From positions 1 to 64,000 of the forward strand of contig DASYVJ010000096.1 of the NCBI GenBank assembly GCA_035937155.1: a stretch of 64,000 nt of DNA, written 5' to 3'. A model generated the notes under the pieces. It ran no database searches and was not told the origin of the DNA. It saw nothing but the letters and a program-made list of their open reading frames with translations. A program made the translations under genes and the position numbers. This document shows, in pieces, positions 15,745 through 23,953 of the stretch; the first letter of the stretch is position 1, and every line of letters begins with the position of its first letter. Origin of the DNA: Palsa-870 sp035937155. Lineage in GTDB: Bacteria > Chloroflexota > Dormibacteria > Dormibacterales > Dormibacteraceae.

Positions 15745-16561
15745 GCTGGAGCAGCAGCTGACCGCCCTTGCCGCCGAGCTCGACTGGCCGCCCACGCCTA
15801 ATCTCGCCGGCAGAAGTTACCTCCCCGCTCGCCGGGGAGGACACATTTGGGGTCCCCGCGCCCTTGGTGCGCGGGGTAAGCCCGGGTGGGGGGATGCCTT
15901 TGGCGCAAGTACTCGGCGCAGATGGGCGCTCGCTGCCGCTGCCCTTGTCATCGCGAGTGCTGCGTTGGTCGCCTATCAACCCTCCCGCGAGGCGATCGCG
16001 AGCTGGGTCAACGTTCATATCCTTTTCCAGCGCGTCCACGTTTTGCCGACACCCTCTCCGCTGCCACCCGGCCCGCTGGGAGAGAGGCTCGGCCTGGGCG
16101 GCCGGACGACGCTGGGCGAGGCACAGAGACAGGTGACCTGGCAGATCACGATCCCCGCATCGCTGGGCCAGCCCGATGAGGTCTATCTCCAGCTTCCCCC
16201 CACGGGGCCAGAGAAAGGCGAGGTCACGCTGGTTTACTCCACGCGGCCTGGCATTTCGGTCGCGGGAGAGACGGGCGTGGCAGTGCTCGTCACCGAGGCG
16301 CGAGGCGCGGTCAACAAGAACTTCTTCGGCAAGATGCTCGGGCCGGACACCACACTCGAGGAGGTCACGGTCGCAGGGCATCAGGGCTACTGGATCGCAG
16401 GGGCCCCGCATAACTTCGTGTTCATCGACGCGACTGGGAACGTGCGATACGAGACGATGCGCCTGGCCACCAACACGCTGATCCTCGACGAGGGCGGCAC
16501 GGTCGTGCGCATCGAGGGCAACCTCACCAAAGCCCAGGCCATAGCAATCGCCACGTCCTAG
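15737..16561 (+). CDS. Membrane-anchored putative anti-sigma factor
   Basis: A 274-residue protein: a short cytoplasmic N-terminal region, one transmembrane helix near residues 62-80 (RWALAAAALVIASAALVAYQ), and an extracytoplasmic domain with a DUF4367-like feel (residues about 110-274). It overlaps the upstream ECF sigma gene, so it is probably its anti-sigma or sensor. The zinc motif common in anti-sigma factors is missing. Residues about 28-52 (PARRGGHIWGPRALGARGKP) are encoded by two GC-rich palindromes that look like an in-frame REP insertion. GTG start. Confidence 0.75.
   Translation: MAELEQQLTALAAELDWPPTPNLAGRSYLPARRGGHIWGPRALGARGKPGWGDAFGASTRRRWALAAAALVIASAALVAYQPSREAIASWVNVHILFQRVHVLPTPSPLPPGPLGERLGLGGRTTLGEAQRQVTWQITIPASLGQPDEVYLQLPPTGPEKGEVTLVYSTRPGISVAGETGVAVLVTEARGAVNKNFFGKMLGPDTTLEEVTVAGHQGYWIAGAPHNFVFIDATGNVRYETMRLATNTLILDEGGTVVRIEGNLTKAQAIAIATS
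15821..15893. repeat. REP-like double palindrome inside a coding region
   Basis: Two hairpins lie within the anti-sigma gene: CTCCCCG/CGGGGAG (15821-15839) and CCCCGCG/CGCGGGG (15854-15876), followed by the G-rich tail cccgggtgggggg. The composition and the tail match intergenic REP-like copies in this window. The reading frame is kept through it. Confidence 0.65.
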
Positions 16562-16608
16562 GGGAACCGCACCGCCTCCACCGGTGTATGAGAGGCGAGG
16601 TGAAGAGC

Positions 16609-17868
16609 ATGCGAAGTTTGGTCACGATGGTTTGCCTGGCGGTCCTGGTTGCGGCTTGCGGGCGCGCGCCCGGGAGTCCGGTAGCGAGCGGCGACTACAA
16701 GCTATACGAGGCGGTCAGCGACCGTTCTCAGATTGCGGTCATCGACGCGCGCTCTCACAACATCGAGCGCTGGCTCGAGCTCGGCGCGCCGGCGCCTGAC
16801 TGGAAGCGTCTGTACTCGATCGCCGGCACCAGCCTCAATGCCGTCGACCCGCTAACTGGCGCGGCGGTTGGATCATTACAGCTGCCGGGCTACTACCACC
16901 TGCCTAGCGTCACCATGAGCGGCATGCCCGGCGGCCTATCGCAGAACGGCGCATACATCGTGGTCGAGTCGTTCGAAGACACTCCAAACGGACCTCCCAG
17001 CGCGTCGCACTTTCTTGTCATCAACACCTCCCTCAACTCCAGCCCGAAGCGGGTCGACCTCAAGGGTTACTACGCGTTCGACGCGATCAGCAACGAGGGT
17101 GGACGGCTCTACCTGATCGAATACGTAACTCGTACGGACTACCGCGTCCGCTATTACGACGTCGGCGCGGGCCAGATGTATCCCAATGTCATCGTCGATA
17201 AGGCGAACCCAAGCGAAGCGATGAACGGCGTCAAGCTGTCAGGCGTTCCGTCGCGTGACGGGGGCTATCTCTACAGCGTCTACGCTCGAGAGACCGGCAG
17301 TCCGTTCATCCACGCCCTCGACCTGTCGGGCTCGCCGTTTGCGTTCTGCATCGACCTTCCGGGCTCCGGTTACTCATCGGGCGACGTTGCCGGCCCGTTC
17401 CATTGGTCGCTGGCGATGACCGCCGACGGGTCGCACCTGTACGCGGCCAACGGTGTACTCGGAGTGGTGAGTGAGATCAAAACCGACACGAACAACTCGG
17501 TGCCCGGGGTAGCACGATCTGTGCACATCGACTCGGGCAAGACAGTCGCGAGCATCTTCGCCCAGGACGTTCAGGCCAAGGAATTCGGCGCCAACGCTGC
17601 CGTGGTCAGCCTGGATGGAAAGACTCTTGTCACTTCCGGCAGCTCAGGCATTGTATCGATCGACACCGCAGGCTTGCGCGTGAGTGCGCATGCATTGGAC
17701 AACTGGAACGTGTGGAGCCTCACCCTCAGCCCCGATGGCAAGCTGCTGTACGTGCTGAGCGACGCGGGCATGCTCGCCGAGGTATCAATGGACTCGCGGC
17801 AGGTCACCGCGACGTTCAATCCCCACGCGGGCAACCCGATGGACCTCATGCGGGTGGCGGCGGTTTAG
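16609..17868 (+). CDS. Putative lipoprotein with beta-propeller-like repeats
   Basis: A 419-residue secreted protein. The signal peptide ends in a lipobox (LVAAC, cysteine at residue 17), so it should be lipid-anchored on the outer face of the membrane. The rest has recurring segments such as IAVIDARSHNIERW, LYAANGVLGVVSEI and LTLSPDGKLLYVLSDAGMLA, the pattern of YVTN/WD-like beta-propellers. ATG 16609 follows gaggtgaag. An ATG at 16588 is in frame. No enzymatic motif was seen. It follows the sigma/anti-sigma pair and may be under its control. Confidence 0.7.
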   Translation: MRSLVTMVCLAVLVAACGRAPGSPVASGDYKLYEAVSDRSQIAVIDARSHNIERWLELGAPAPDWKRLYSIAGTSLNAVDPLTGAAVGSLQLPGYYHLPSVTMSGMPGGLSQNGAYIVVESFEDTPNGPPSASHFLVINTSLNSSPKRVDLKGYYAFDAISNEGGRLYLIEYVTRTDYRVRYYDVGAGQMYPNVIVDKANPSEAMNGVKLSGVPSRDGGYLYSVYARETGSPFIHALDLSGSPFAFCIDLPGSGYSSGDVAGPFHWSLAMTADGSHLYAANGVLGVVSEIKTDTNNSVPGVARSVHIDSGKTVASIFAQDVQAKEFGANAAVVSLDGKTLVTSGSSGIVSIDTAGLRVSAHALDNWNVWSLTLSPDGKLLYVLSDAGMLAEVSMDSRQVTATFNPHAGNPMDLMRVAAV

Positions 17869-18129
17869 CGGCGGCTTCGAGCTCGTAGCCGCGACACGTC
17901 AGGACGGGGAGCCGTGGATAGCGCGGGAAAGAGGAATCGGTCCGCGAGCGCTCGCACATCCAGAATGTGCTTCGGCTTCCTGGGACCGTCCGAGAGTGCT
18001 TGCATGACGCGCATAGCCCTACTTCCACGACTGCCAATCATGAATCGGCGGCGCCGGCGGAGGATCCAGAGAAGCGTCATAACTGGACATACGATCGCCG
18101 GCGAATGTCAGATCAACTTTTGCTGAAAG

Positions 18130-18990
18130 TCAGACCTTTGTAACGTCGGGCGGCGGCATCGATGCCAACGCCTTGACCAGCCGCTCGGTAGAGCTGGCGA
18201 CACCGTATCGCCGGCCGAGCTCTTCGGCCTGCACCGGGTCCTCCGGATACTTGTCGCGACGCCCGCGCGGAACCTCGATCTTGAGATCGCTGACCGGCGG
18301 CACCAGCCGCTGCACCTTTTCGAGGTAATCCGCGTCCGAGGCGCGGAAGACGCCAGCCTCCAGCATGGCGGCCACCGAGCCGTACTTCCGGACCAGGTCC
18401 GCGGCCGTCTTGGCGCCGACCCCGGCCAGCCCCGGCAGCCCGTCCGACGGATCGCCCCGGAGCATCGCGAAGTCGGCGTATGCCCGACCCGGGATCGAGT
18501 ACCTGCGCGTGACCTCATCCTCATCGACCACCGAGATGCCGCCTTTTTCGGGGTAGAGCACGACGATCTCTCGATCGCGAACGAGGCTGAACAGGTCGCG
18601 GTCGCCGCTCACGATCTCTACCGACGGGCTGACCTTCGCAACGAGCGACGCGATGATGTCCTCGGCCTCGTAACCGGCCAGCCCGACAGCGTCTATCCCG
18701 ATCGCCTCGAGGCACTCCATGATCACCGGCATCTGCGGCTCGAGCAGCGGCGGCACCGGCTCAGCGGTGCGGTGCGTCTTGTAGCTCGGGATCAGCTCAA
18801 CCCGCCAGTCGGGACGCCAATCCACATCCGTCGTCACCGCCACATGACGTGGCCGGCGGTCCGTGATGTAGCGCGCCAGGCTGTCCAGGAAGCCACGCAC
18901 GGCGTTGACGAGAGTTCCGTCGGGCGCTCGCGTCGTCTGAGGTATCGCGTAGAAAGCTCGGAAGATCATGCTCGAGCCGTCTATCAGCAT
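18130..18990 (-). CDS. 5'-3' exonuclease (PolA N-terminal/FEN-like)
   Basis: A 286-residue structure-specific nuclease of the 5'-3' exonuclease family, standing alone without a polymerase domain. It shows the acidic metal-binding residues in MLIDGSS at the N-terminus, YEAEDIIASL and SGDRDLFSLV in the middle, and LRGDPSDGLPGLAGVGAKTA, the helix-hairpin-helix that binds DNA. Its role is likely to be RNA primer or flap removal. ATG 18990 puts the conserved ID aspartate near the start. The longer frame to 19047 would overlap the divergent lipoprotein gene. Confidence 0.87.
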   Translation of the reverse strand: MLIDGSSMIFRAFYAIPQTTRAPDGTLVNAVRGFLDSLARYITDRRPRHVAVTTDVDWRPDWRVELIPSYKTHRTAEPVPPLLEPQMPVIMECLEAIGIDAVGLAGYEAEDIIASLVAKVSPSVEIVSGDRDLFSLVRDREIVVLYPEKGGISVVDEDEVTRRYSIPGRAYADFAMLRGDPSDGLPGLAGVGAKTAADLVRKYGSVAAMLEAGVFRASDADYLEKVQRLVPPVSDLKIEVPRGRRDKYPEDPVQAEELGRRYGVASSTERLVKALASMPPPDVTKV

Positions 18991-19037
18991 CCATTCCGGC
19001 AAGGCGGCACCATGGTAAGACCTACCATGGCCCTGGT

Positions 19038-20165
19038 TTGAAAGCAATCGGGATCCTGGCGATCTCGGCGCTCCTCATGGTGGCCTGCTCAACCGGCGGA
19101 TCGGGTTCCTCCTCGTCGCGGACTACCACCGGCTCGCCTTCGCCCGCCGCAAACCCGGCCGACTCGAAGGCGGCCGACCTGCGCGTGCGGCTGAACCTCT
19201 TGCTCGGCGAGCACGTGATGCTGGTGGCAAAACAAGCGGTCGCCGCTTCCAATCACACCGACGAGTACGCGGGCTACCTGGCGCTCCTGAGCGCCAACGG
19301 CAACTCACTGCTCGATACCATGCGCGCCGCGTTCGGCAACACTGCCGCGAACCAGCTCGATCAGGCGTGGGCGATTCAGAACGGCTACTTGATCGACTAC
19401 ACGATCGGGCTGGTAACGCACAACGACAACAAGTCCAACGGCGCGATGTCCGGGCTCGTGAACGGTTTCGTGCCTCGGTTCGCCAAGCTCATCACGAGCC
19501 TCACGCAGCTGCCACTCGATTCGATGACGCAGCTCGAGACCGCGCAGTTGGCGAATACCAAGACGATGATCGATGACGAGATCGCTCAGTCCTACACGAA
19601 GCTGTACGCAGATTTGCGCGTGGCCTATGCGAGCAGCTCAAGCATGGGTGACGCGCTCGCGATCCGAGTGGCCCAGGTGTTTCCGGACAAGTTTCCTGGT
19701 GATCCATCGAGCAAAGCGGTTGATGTGCGGGCGTCGCTCAACACGCTTCTACAAGAACATGCCTACGTGACGACGATGATGAGCGACGCGGGAATCGCGG
19801 GACGAGGCGCCGAGGCTGCCTCAGCATTGGGCGCAGTGGCCGGCGTCCACGCCGACCTCGGTCCGATCATTAGTTTTCTGTTGGGAACCGCCACAAGAAC
19901 CCAATTCGATCAACTCTGGGGAATCCGAGACGCGACCTTGTTCGCGTATGCGAACTCAAGCGATGCGGGAGCCCGGCAGAGACTCACCGGCAGCTTTGTC
20001 GTGCAGTTCTCGGCCTTGACAGCGGCTCCTGCATCGGCAGTCCGCGATCAGGTCCTCGCCACTCTCAGGGTCATGGACGACCAGCGCGCGAAATCTTATG
20101 AACAAGCGACCAACGACGACCGGGCGGCCGCCGCCGCGATGCAGCCCGTGGCAGACCGGATCTAG
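19038..20165 (+). CDS. Lipoprotein with two tandem helical repeats
   Basis: A 375-residue protein with a signal peptide and lipobox (ALLMVAC, cysteine at residue 17), then a Ser/Thr-rich linker. Two repeats of about 165 residues follow, each starting alike: RVRLNLLLGEHVMLVAKQ (about residue 50) and RASLNTLLQEHAYVTTMM (about residue 230), with LDQAW and FDQLW at equivalent places. Each repeat should form a helical bundle. No catalytic motif was recognised. The TTG start fits the signal peptide. It diverges from the exonuclease gene with little space between. Confidence 0.7.
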   Translation: MKAIGILAISALLMVACSTGGSGSSSSRTTTGSPSPAANPADSKAADLRVRLNLLLGEHVMLVAKQAVAASNHTDEYAGYLALLSANGNSLLDTMRAAFGNTAANQLDQAWAIQNGYLIDYTIGLVTHNDNKSNGAMSGLVNGFVPRFAKLITSLTQLPLDSMTQLETAQLANTKTMIDDEIAQSYTKLYADLRVAYASSSSMGDALAIRVAQVFPDKFPGDPSSKAVDVRASLNTLLQEHAYVTTMMSDAGIAGRGAEAASALGAVAGVHADLGPIISFLLGTATRTQFDQLWGIRDATLFAYANSSDAGARQRLTGSFVVQFSALTAAPASAVRDQVLATLRVMDDQRAKSYEQATNDDRAAAAAMQPVADRI

Positions 20166-21430
20166 TGAGCATCCAGCGCTGAGGCGATGATCTCGAGGCC
20201 GGTGGCGGCCTCTTGGGAGTCCAACACAAGCGCTGGGCTGATACGCACCGCTCGCGAACCTGCGGTGAGAAGGAGAAGCCCGCGCTCGAAAGCCGACTGG
20301 ACCAGCTGCGCCGCCAGCTCGGGCGTCTTGAGCTCGATGGCGAGCATCAGGCCAAGGCCGCGGACGTCCGTCACCTGCTTGTGACTAGCAGCGATCTCGT
20401 GCAGGCCGTCCTGCAGCGCGGCGCCCACGCGCGCGGCGTTCTCGATCAGTCCCTCCTCGAGCAGATCCAGCGTGGCAAGGCCGGCGGCACAGGCCACCGG
20501 GTTACCGCCGAACGTGCTGCCGTGCGACCCCGGCGGCCAGGCCATCTGCTCCGCGCGCGCGATGAACGCGCCCAGCGGGAGGCCCGAGGCAATGCCCTTC
20601 GCGAGACACACGATGTCCGGCTCCACTCCCCAGTGCTCGATGGCCAGGAAGCTCCCGGTCCGGCCCATGCCCGACTGCACCTCGTCAGCCACCAGCAGGA
20701 TGCCGTGCTTGAGGGTCAGCTCGCGCAGACGGGGCAGGAAGTCATCCGGCGGGACCAGGTAGCCGCCCTCCCCCTGGATCGGTTCGACGAACACCGCCGC
20801 CACGCTCTCCGGCGGAGCGACCGTGGCGAAGAGCTCTTCGAGACGTGCCATGGTCTCATCGGTGGTGATGCCGCGCGCCGCCGTTGGAAACGGCGCGTGA
20901 AACACCGATGACAGCAGCGGCGCAAATCGACGCCTCTGGCTCGCTTTGGATGCAGTCAGCGACAGCGCACCGAACGTACGACCGTGGAACGCGCCGATGA
21001 AGGCGATGTAGCTTGGCCGCCCGGTCGTGAAACGCGCGAGCTTCATGGCCCCTTCGATCGCCTCGGCGCCCGAGTTCGTGAAGAACACCTTGGCCGGCGT
21101 GCCCGGCAGGATTTTCGCCTCGAGGCGCTCTGCCAGCTCGATCTCGGAGCTGTAGTAGAAGTCTGTGCCCGACATATGGAGGAAGCGCCTGGCCTGCTCC
21201 TCGATCGCGGCCACGACCTTGGGGTGGGAATGGCCGGTCGTGACGACGGCGATCCCGGCGGTGAAATCGAGGAACCGGTTGCCGTCGACGTCGGTCACCC
21301 AGCAGCCTTCGCCCCTTTCCATCACAAATGGATAGGCGCGCGTGAAGCTGGGTGACATCGCCCTGGCGTCGCGGGCGATGAGCTCCGCCGCCTTCGGACC
21401 GGGCAGGGGCATCTGGATCAGGGGCTTCAC
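20162..21430 (-). CDS. Class-III aminotransferase, 4-aminobutyrate aminotransferase-like
   Basis: A 422-residue PLP-dependent aminotransferase of fold type I, class III. The PLP lysine lies in VCLAKGIASGLPLGA, the cofactor aspartate in LLVADEVQSGMGRTG, and the phosphate-binding region in FFTNSGAEAIEGAMKLARF. It most resembles GabT, which moves the amino group of 4-aminobutyrate to 2-oxoglutarate, but acetylornithine or other omega-amino acids are possible substrates. Its tail overlaps the end of the convergent lipoprotein gene by four bases. Confidence 0.87.
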   Translation of the reverse strand: MKPLIQMPLPGPKAAELIARDARAMSPSFTRAYPFVMERGEGCWVTDVDGNRFLDFTAGIAVVTTGHSHPKVVAAIEEQARRFLHMSGTDFYYSSEIELAERLEAKILPGTPAKVFFTNSGAEAIEGAMKLARFTTGRPSYIAFIGAFHGRTFGALSLTASKASQRRRFAPLLSSVFHAPFPTAARGITTDETMARLEELFATVAPPESVAAVFVEPIQGEGGYLVPPDDFLPRLRELTLKHGILLVADEVQSGMGRTGSFLAIEHWGVEPDIVCLAKGIASGLPLGAFIARAEQMAWPPGSHGSTFGGNPVACAAGLATLDLLEEGLIENAARVGAALQDGLHEIAASHKQVTDVRGLGLMLAIELKTPELAAQLVQSAFERGLLLLTAGSRAVRISPALVLDSQEAATGLEIIASALDAH

Positions 21431-21491
21431 GGCGCCCGCACCGTATCAGACGGAGACCCACGCCGGTCCCCGTTCATGATCCAATGTTCCG

Positions 21492-21998
21492 ATGGCGAAG
21501 GCGACCAAGACGTTTGCCATCCGGCCTGCTACGCACGACGACCTCCGGGCGATCGTCGGCCTGTACAACTGGGCCGTCAATCAGACCTTCGCGACCATCG
21601 ACTCGGAGCCACTGGACACCGAGGAAGCCGCCCACTGGTGGGAGGCGCACGGCAAGCGCTCCAAGCTCATCGTATGCACCGACGAGAGCGGGTTGATCGG
21701 CTGGGCACGCCTCTTTCCTTGGAACCAACGGGGCTTCGACATCGTGGAAGACATCGTCTACGTCGACCCGGTACACCAGGGCCGTGGCATCGGACGGGCC
21801 CTTCTCACCGAGCTGATCCAGGAGGCACAAGGCCTCGGCTATCGCACGATTGTCGCCACGATCGCGACCGACAATCGCGCCGGGCTCGCGCTGCACGCGA
21901 GGCACGGCTTCGAGGTGGTCGGAACGATCAAGAACGCTGCGAACAAGTTCGACCGCTGGATGGACATCACGCTGGTCCAGCGCTCACTCGAACCATAG
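21492..21998 (+). CDS. GNAT-family N-acetyltransferase (phosphinothricin-acetyltransferase-like)
   Basis: A 168-residue acetyl-CoA-dependent N-acetyltransferase. The CoA-binding motif A is DPVHQGRGIGRALLTELI (about residues 94-111), and the C-terminal ALHARHGFEVVGTIKNAANK fits the phosphinothricin/methionine-sulfoximine acetyltransferase branch. It is the first gene of a tight rightward run and is followed 15 bases later by the cyclic-nucleotide-binding protein, with a ribosome site in the gap (tagggagaag). The substrate is unknown. Confidence 0.85.
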   Translation: MAKATKTFAIRPATHDDLRAIVGLYNWAVNQTFATIDSEPLDTEEAAHWWEAHGKRSKLIVCTDESGLIGWARLFPWNQRGFDIVEDIVYVDPVHQGRGIGRALLTELIQEAQGLGYRTIVATIATDNRAGLALHARHGFEVVGTIKNAANKFDRWMDITLVQRSLEP

Positions 21999-22013
21999 GG
22001 AGAAGCTACTGAC

Positions 22014-22436
22014 ATGGATGTCCGCGACGACGTCGTCGACATCATCTCCGGGTTCGGGCTGTTCGCCGGGCTTCCCACTCCCGAGCTCGACCTCATCGCG
22101 CGCGTCTTCGAAGAGGCGTGGTTCGGTGAGGGCGAGCGAGTCCTGCGGCAGGGGCTCACCGGGTCAGGCTTCTACATCATCCTGGACGGCAGCGCCGCAA
22201 TAAGGGTGGATGGCGTCGACCGCGCCACCCTCCGACCAGGCGATTTCTTCGGTGAGATCTCATGCCTGCTCGGGGTTCCTCCGGTGTCGGATATCGTCGC
22301 CCAGCGCGCGCTGCGCTGCCTGGTCTTGCCCGTGTCGGAGCTCGAGGGCTTCCTGGTCGCGAACCCACGAGTGATGTTCCGCCTGCTGCAGGGAGAGGCT
22401 CGGAAGTTGCGCAGCACGACCCTGTGGCAGACCTGA
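22014..22436 (+). CDS. Cyclic nucleotide-binding (cNMP) domain protein
   Basis: A 140-residue single cNMP-binding beta-barrel domain without a DNA-binding domain or kinase. The family core is visible: FYIILDGSAAIRVDGVDR, then the phosphate-binding-cassette position GDFFGEISCLLGVPPVSD. The glutamate of FGE is kept, but the usual arginine-alanine pair of the cassette is not, so cAMP binding is uncertain. It overlaps the FAD oxidoreductase gene by 13 bases. Actinobacteria often fuse such a domain to a thioredoxin-reductase-like enzyme, which suggests that this protein controls the adjacent oxidoreductase. Confidence 0.85.
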   Translation: MDVRDDVVDIISGFGLFAGLPTPELDLIARVFEEAWFGEGERVLRQGLTGSGFYIILDGSAAIRVDGVDRATLRPGDFFGEISCLLGVPPVSDIVAQRALRCLVLPVSELEGFLVANPRVMFRLLQGEARKLRSTTLWQT

Positions 22437-23953
22437 GCGAAAGGCCTTTTCCGCCGGGCTCTTATCCGCTGCTCGTCGTCGGCAGCGGCCCCGGGGCTCT
22501 ACAGCTGACGTACTCCCTTCAACGCCTCGGCGTTGAGCACGCCGTCATCTCTGAAGATCCTGCACCCGGGGGCATGTTCCGGCGCTGGCCCATCTTCCAG
22601 CGGATGCTCAGCTGGACCAAGCCGTATGCGGGCTGCGAGTACTCCAGCCGCCTTTACGAGCGTTACGACTGGAACAGCCTGCTGGCGGAAGAAGAGCAGC
22701 ACCGCGCGATCATGCCGGGCCTGATGGACGGGACCTCCTACTTTCCTTCCCGCCCGGAAATGGAGCGCGGCCTTGTCACCTTCGCCGGCAATACGGAGCT
22801 GGTAGTCCGCTATGGCTGCCGGTGGGAAAGCACATCGAAGGACGCCGATGGTTTCACGCTCAGCACCTCGGACGGTGAGTACCGGGCGCCCGTTGTGGTC
22901 TTCGCCGTCGGCGTCGCCGAGCCCTGGAAACCGCCGATCCCGGGCCTCGAGCACGCAGCCGGGTACGGTGAGATGCGACCGGCCGAGACCTATGCCGATC
23001 GACGGGTTTTCATCGTCGGCAAGCAGAATTCGGGTTTTGAGATCGCCAGCAGCTTGCTTCCGTGGGCGCGCCAGATCGTGCTCGCCTCGCCCAGCCCGAC
23101 GACCCTGTCCGTCAACACGCGGTCTCTGGTCGGCGTGCGGGCCCGCTACGTTCAGCCTTATGAGGACGCCGCACTCGCGGGTGGGGTGGTGATCCTGGAC
23201 GCGTCGATCGAATCGGTTACACCGACGGGGGACCGCTTCAAGATCAGCACACGCAATGCACAGGCTGGGGACGTCCTGGAGTTCGAGGTCGACGATGTGA
23301 TCGCGGCCACTGGTTTCACGGCGCCTCTGCGAGACCTGTCTGAACTCGGCGTGGCCACCTTCGGGCAGAGTCGCCTTCCGGCGCAGACCCCATTCTGGGA
23401 GAGCGCGACGATGCCCGGGATTTACTTCGCGGGCACCATCATGCAGGGATCGCGTGGCCTTCGTAAGCACGGCATCCCGAGCAACTCAGGTGCGGTCCAA
23501 GGGTATCGATACAACGCCCGCGTGCTCGCCAGGCAGATCGCAAAGGAGCACTTCGGCGTACAAGCGCCTCGCCGCCCGATGAAGGCAGAGGAGCTGGTGC
23601 CCTTCTTGCTCGCGGAGGTGAGCCACGGTCCCGAACTGTGGCATCAGCGCTCCTACCTGGCGCGTGTGGTGAGTGTCGATGCCGATCATGGGATCAACGA
23701 CGAAGGATTTGTTCCACTGGCGCATTTCGTGGACGCGCATGACGAGCCTGACGCGATCGCCATTACGTTGGAATCAAACGGCAAAGACGATCCATATCCC
23801 GCCATCTACATTCGCCACGATGGCTCTGTCACCGAACCGCAATTGATGGCACCGCATCCGCTGCTCGACTTCGAGAGTGCTGAGTGCCACCGGCAGCTAA
23901 CCGCGTTCTTGAGCGACCTCCTGCATCCGTCGCTCACGCAGGCAGCGCAATGA
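22424..23953 (+). CDS. FAD/NAD(P)-binding oxidoreductase
   Basis: A 509-residue flavoprotein. The N-terminal dinucleotide-binding motif is LLVVGSGPGALQLTYSL, with a second NAD(P) site around VFIVGKQNSGFEIASSL (about residue 195). This is the two-fold layout of flavin monooxygenases and thioredoxin-reductase-like enzymes. VIAATGFTAPL matches the ATG motif of that class. No CxxC redox pair is seen, so it is not a true thioredoxin reductase. The C-terminal 110 residues are unassigned. The GTG at 22424 lies inside the preceding gene and the stop overlaps the cyclase ATG, so all three should be co-translated. Confidence 0.8.
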   Translation: MADLSERPFPPGSYPLLVVGSGPGALQLTYSLQRLGVEHAVISEDPAPGGMFRRWPIFQRMLSWTKPYAGCEYSSRLYERYDWNSLLAEEEQHRAIMPGLMDGTSYFPSRPEMERGLVTFAGNTELVVRYGCRWESTSKDADGFTLSTSDGEYRAPVVVFAVGVAEPWKPPIPGLEHAAGYGEMRPAETYADRRVFIVGKQNSGFEIASSLLPWARQIVLASPSPTTLSVNTRSLVGVRARYVQPYEDAALAGGVVILDASIESVTPTGDRFKISTRNAQAGDVLEFEVDDVIAATGFTAPLRDLSELGVATFGQSRLPAQTPFWESATMPGIYFAGTIMQGSRGLRKHGIPSNSGAVQGYRYNARVLARQIAKEHFGVQAPRRPMKAEELVPFLLAEVSHGPELWHQRSYLARVVSVDADHGINDEGFVPLAHFVDAHDEPDAIAITLESNGKDDPYPAIYIRHDGSVTEPQLMAPHPLLDFESAECHRQLTAFLSDLLHPSLTQAAQ

